Part shown: one piece after another, positions 62,534 through 64,000 of the stretch
Layout: the number at the start of each line of letters is the position of its first letter
Position numbering within the stretch: the stretch's first letter is position 1
NCBI RefSeq assembly: GCF_900176365.1
Contig: NZ_FWXY01000004.1
Location: 62,001-126,000, forward strand
Direction: 5' to 3'
Length of the DNA: 64,000 nt
Source: Desulfocicer vacuolatum DSM 3385
Lineage (GTDB): Bacteria; Desulfobacterota; Desulfobacteria; Desulfobacterales; Desulfobacteraceae
Position numbers and translations under genes: made by a program
The notes under the pieces: generated by a model
What the model saw: the letters and a program-made list of their open reading frames with translations, nothing else
Databases searched by the model: none
Told to the model about the DNA's origin: nothing

Positions 62534-63148
62534 TTAATTGTCTTGTTTTACCACTGCTTTAGAGACCACCACCATGGAAGGTCGCAATAGTCTGTCATGT
62601 AGCACATACCCTTTTTGAAGCTCGCTGATCACCGTGTTGTCAGGGTGTTCATCTGTTTCCTGCTGGGTGACAGCTTGATGAAATGCAGGGTCAAAGGGTA
62701 GATTCAAGGCTTCAATCGCCTTGATGTTAAAGGCTTCAAACAGTTTAATCAGTTCTTTGTGGGTTAACTGAATTCCTTCAAGTATCGAAGCCTGGTTGTT
62801 TTGCGTTTCTCCAGAATCAATGGCACGCTCAAGGTTATCCACCACGGTGAGCAATTTCTTGAAAACCGATTCATTGGCATATTTCCTGAAATCAGATATT
62901 TCCCTGGAAGAGCGCTTTTTGTAGTTTTCAAATTCCGCTGAAAGCCTTAGTGCTTTATCTTTTTCAGTCTTGAGTTCTGCCTGGAGGGTTGCAATGTCCG
63001 GTTTTTCTTCAGATGATTTGTCTTTACTACAGGACTCTTGTTCTTGTGTGGAATCCTCGACACTGGGGGATTGTGCAGACTTTGTGGTCTCATCTCCGGA
63101 TTTTTTGCCGGTTTCTTCTTTTAAAGGTTCATCTTTGTCAGCCAACAT
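62534..63148 (-). CDS. grpE: Nucleotide-exchange factor GrpE
   Basis: About 204 residues from ATG 63148, chosen because CAGGAG lies just upstream; the longer frame to 63205 has a non-typical leader. An acidic N-terminus rich in Glu, Ser and Lys is followed by a long helix (ETEKDKALRLSAEFENYKK-like, LRLSAEFENYKKRSSREISD) and the GrpE beta domain (FDPAFHQAVTQQETDEHPDN, GYVLHDRLLRPSMVVVSK). GrpE releases ADP from DnaK. No hrcA gene or CIRCE element is seen upstream. Confidence 0.95.
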   Translation of the reverse strand: MLADKDEPLKEETGKKSGDETTKSAQSPSVEDSTQEQESCSKDKSSEEKPDIATLQAELKTEKDKALRLSAEFENYKKRSSREISDFRKYANESVFKKLLTVVDNLERAIDSGETQNNQASILEGIQLTHKELIKLFEAFNIKAIEALNLPFDPAFHQAVTQQETDEHPDNTVISELQKGYVLHDRLLRPSMVVVSKAVVKQDN

Positions 63149-63321
63149 TTTCTCCTGATCCAAATATTTTGGTATATAACGTCTTAAAAAGTATATAATA
63201 AACATTGATTTAATTTTTAGGAGAAAATAAGACCGTTTGATGCCATGTCAAGAAATAAAAATGGAGGAGGGAGGGTAAAAAAAAAGACCCGGCTGACTGG
63301 TAAATCACCGGAGTATTGCAT

Positions 63322-63420
63322 GACCGGGATCAATCCACGACACAGATGATATCACTTATCGCTGCTTCCTTCCGGATCTGACGAGGTTCATGACCTTCTG
63401 TTACGCGGCGACCGATCAGA
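63322..63420 (-). ncRNA. ffs: Signal recognition particle RNA (4.5S, small bacterial type)
   Basis: On the minus strand the invariant apical part CAGATCCGGAAGGAAGCAGC is present, with GGTCATGAACCTCGT before it. Long-range pairing GATCGGTC with GATTGATC and ACAGA with TCTGT closes the rod. The ends given are approximate. It lies between grpE and the Omp85 gene, which are on the same strand. Confidence 0.88.
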
Positions 63421-63499
63421 ATACCCATGGGCAATTTGACACAGCACAGCCGGGAACCAAAATCTATACTTCAAATAAAAGGGTTTTACAAGGAAAAAA

Positions 63500-64000
63500 T
63501 TAAAATGTATATCCGATGGAAAAATGAATTTGCCCCGGACTTTCTCCATCTTCCGGGTCAAGCTTGTGGCCGTAAAGCAGTCCTATGGGACCAATGGGGG
63601 TATTGTAGCGAAGCCCCGTGCCAACGGCATACCTGAAATCATCAAGGACTTGTGCTTGATCGGTGTTATCAATTTTTCCGGTATCCATGAAAAAAGTCAG
63701 TTCAAAATTGGCTGGCAGGTCAATGCGCGCCTCCAAGCTGGCGGATATGGAGGTCCTTCCCCCCAGGGCCTCATGGGTATCTTCGGGATCGGTGAGGAGC
63801 ATATTTTCCTTGAACCCCCGGACATCGGAAATACCGCCCAGAAAAAAAAGTTGATCATCGGCAACGGTGTTGGATGACCCCAGCGGCTGGATGTATCCCA
63901 TGCGGCCTGCCATGGCAAATGTAAGGCCCTTGAAAGGTGATCGATAGTGTCTTAAATCTATTTGATATTTTAAAAATCGATCCAGATCACTGCCAAACCC
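63500..64000 (-). CDS. Omp85 (BamA/TamA-like) barrel, C-terminal part
   Basis: The frame is open to the window edge (167 codons, without a start); the protein continues beyond it. Visible are GGISDVRGFKENMLL (the Omp85 loop-6 VRGF motif), ISASLEARIDLPANFELTFF, MDTGKIDNTDQAQVLDDFRY and the terminal strand QIHFSIGYTF ending in phenylalanine. This identifies an outer-membrane assembly or translocation barrel; BamA or TamA cannot be told apart without the POTRA part. Confidence 0.87.
   Translation of the reverse strand, partial: GFGSDLDRFLKYQIDLRHYRSPFKGLTFAMAGRMGYIQPLGSSNTVADDQLFFLGGISDVRGFKENMLLTDPEDTHEALGGRTSISASLEARIDLPANFELTFFMDTGKIDNTDQAQVLDDFRYAVGTGLRYNTPIGPIGLLYGHKLDPEDGESPGQIHFSIGYTF

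Overview
The window looks like the chromosome of a Gram-negative, probably sulfate-reducing Desulfobacterota (Desulfobacterales-like) bacterium. This is inferred from outer-membrane machinery (LolA-like proteins, an Omp85 barrel, MltB-type transglycosylase), moderate base composition and overall protein style. No marker gene settles the taxonomy and no database search was possible.

Left core (1-22.9 kb): DUF554 membrane protein, XRE-cupin regulator, ECF sigma/anti-sigma pair with small secreted proteins, SpeD, an Epd-like GAPDH, an EamA transporter, zinc-ribbon and SPFH-GYF proteins, aroB, a methyltransferase, an FKBP, a flavin reductase-ArsC fusion, a CYTH protein, an ABC export operon (LolA-like protein, two FtsX-type permeases, ATPase, outer-membrane protein) and a MOT1-type transporter. 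Between these genes lies a family of mosaic dispersed repeats (A, B and C). The stems of repeat A carry compensatory base changes.

Islands (about 23.06-51.96 kb): two elements sit in tandem at a tRNA-Glu(CTC) gene. Island 1 (about 23.1-41.6 kb) begins with a 5'-truncated integrase and a decayed stretch (fic remnant, integrase fragment, transposase fragment, broken replication gene). It then carries a 13.8 kb operon on the minus strand that resembles type 3 BREX: DUF499 ATPase, PglZ-like protein, DUF1156 methyltransferase and SNF2 helicase. Within it are a DUF262 protein, a DUF3696-type ATPase, a protein ending in a RelE-like domain, and one unknown. I see no brxA or brxF. Island 2 (about 41.65-51.96 kb) carries a complete tyrosine integrase next to the tRNA, a serine recombinase, a replication-like ATPase, an XRE/ImmA pair, and a two-gene operon of a SLATT-like membrane protein and a reverse transcriptase. 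A 136-nt multi-hairpin element closed by a perfect 13-bp stem precedes that operon. It is the best candidate here for an undescribed RNA-dependent defence system.

Right core (52-64 kb): small proteins, PLDc_N protein, MltB-like enzyme, radA, rlmE, yebC, lolA, an acyl-CoA synthetase, dnaK and grpE, the 4.5S SRP RNA and the C-terminus of an Omp85 protein cut by the window edge. Repeat B resumes here; A and B are not seen inside the islands, which fits later acquisition of the islands.
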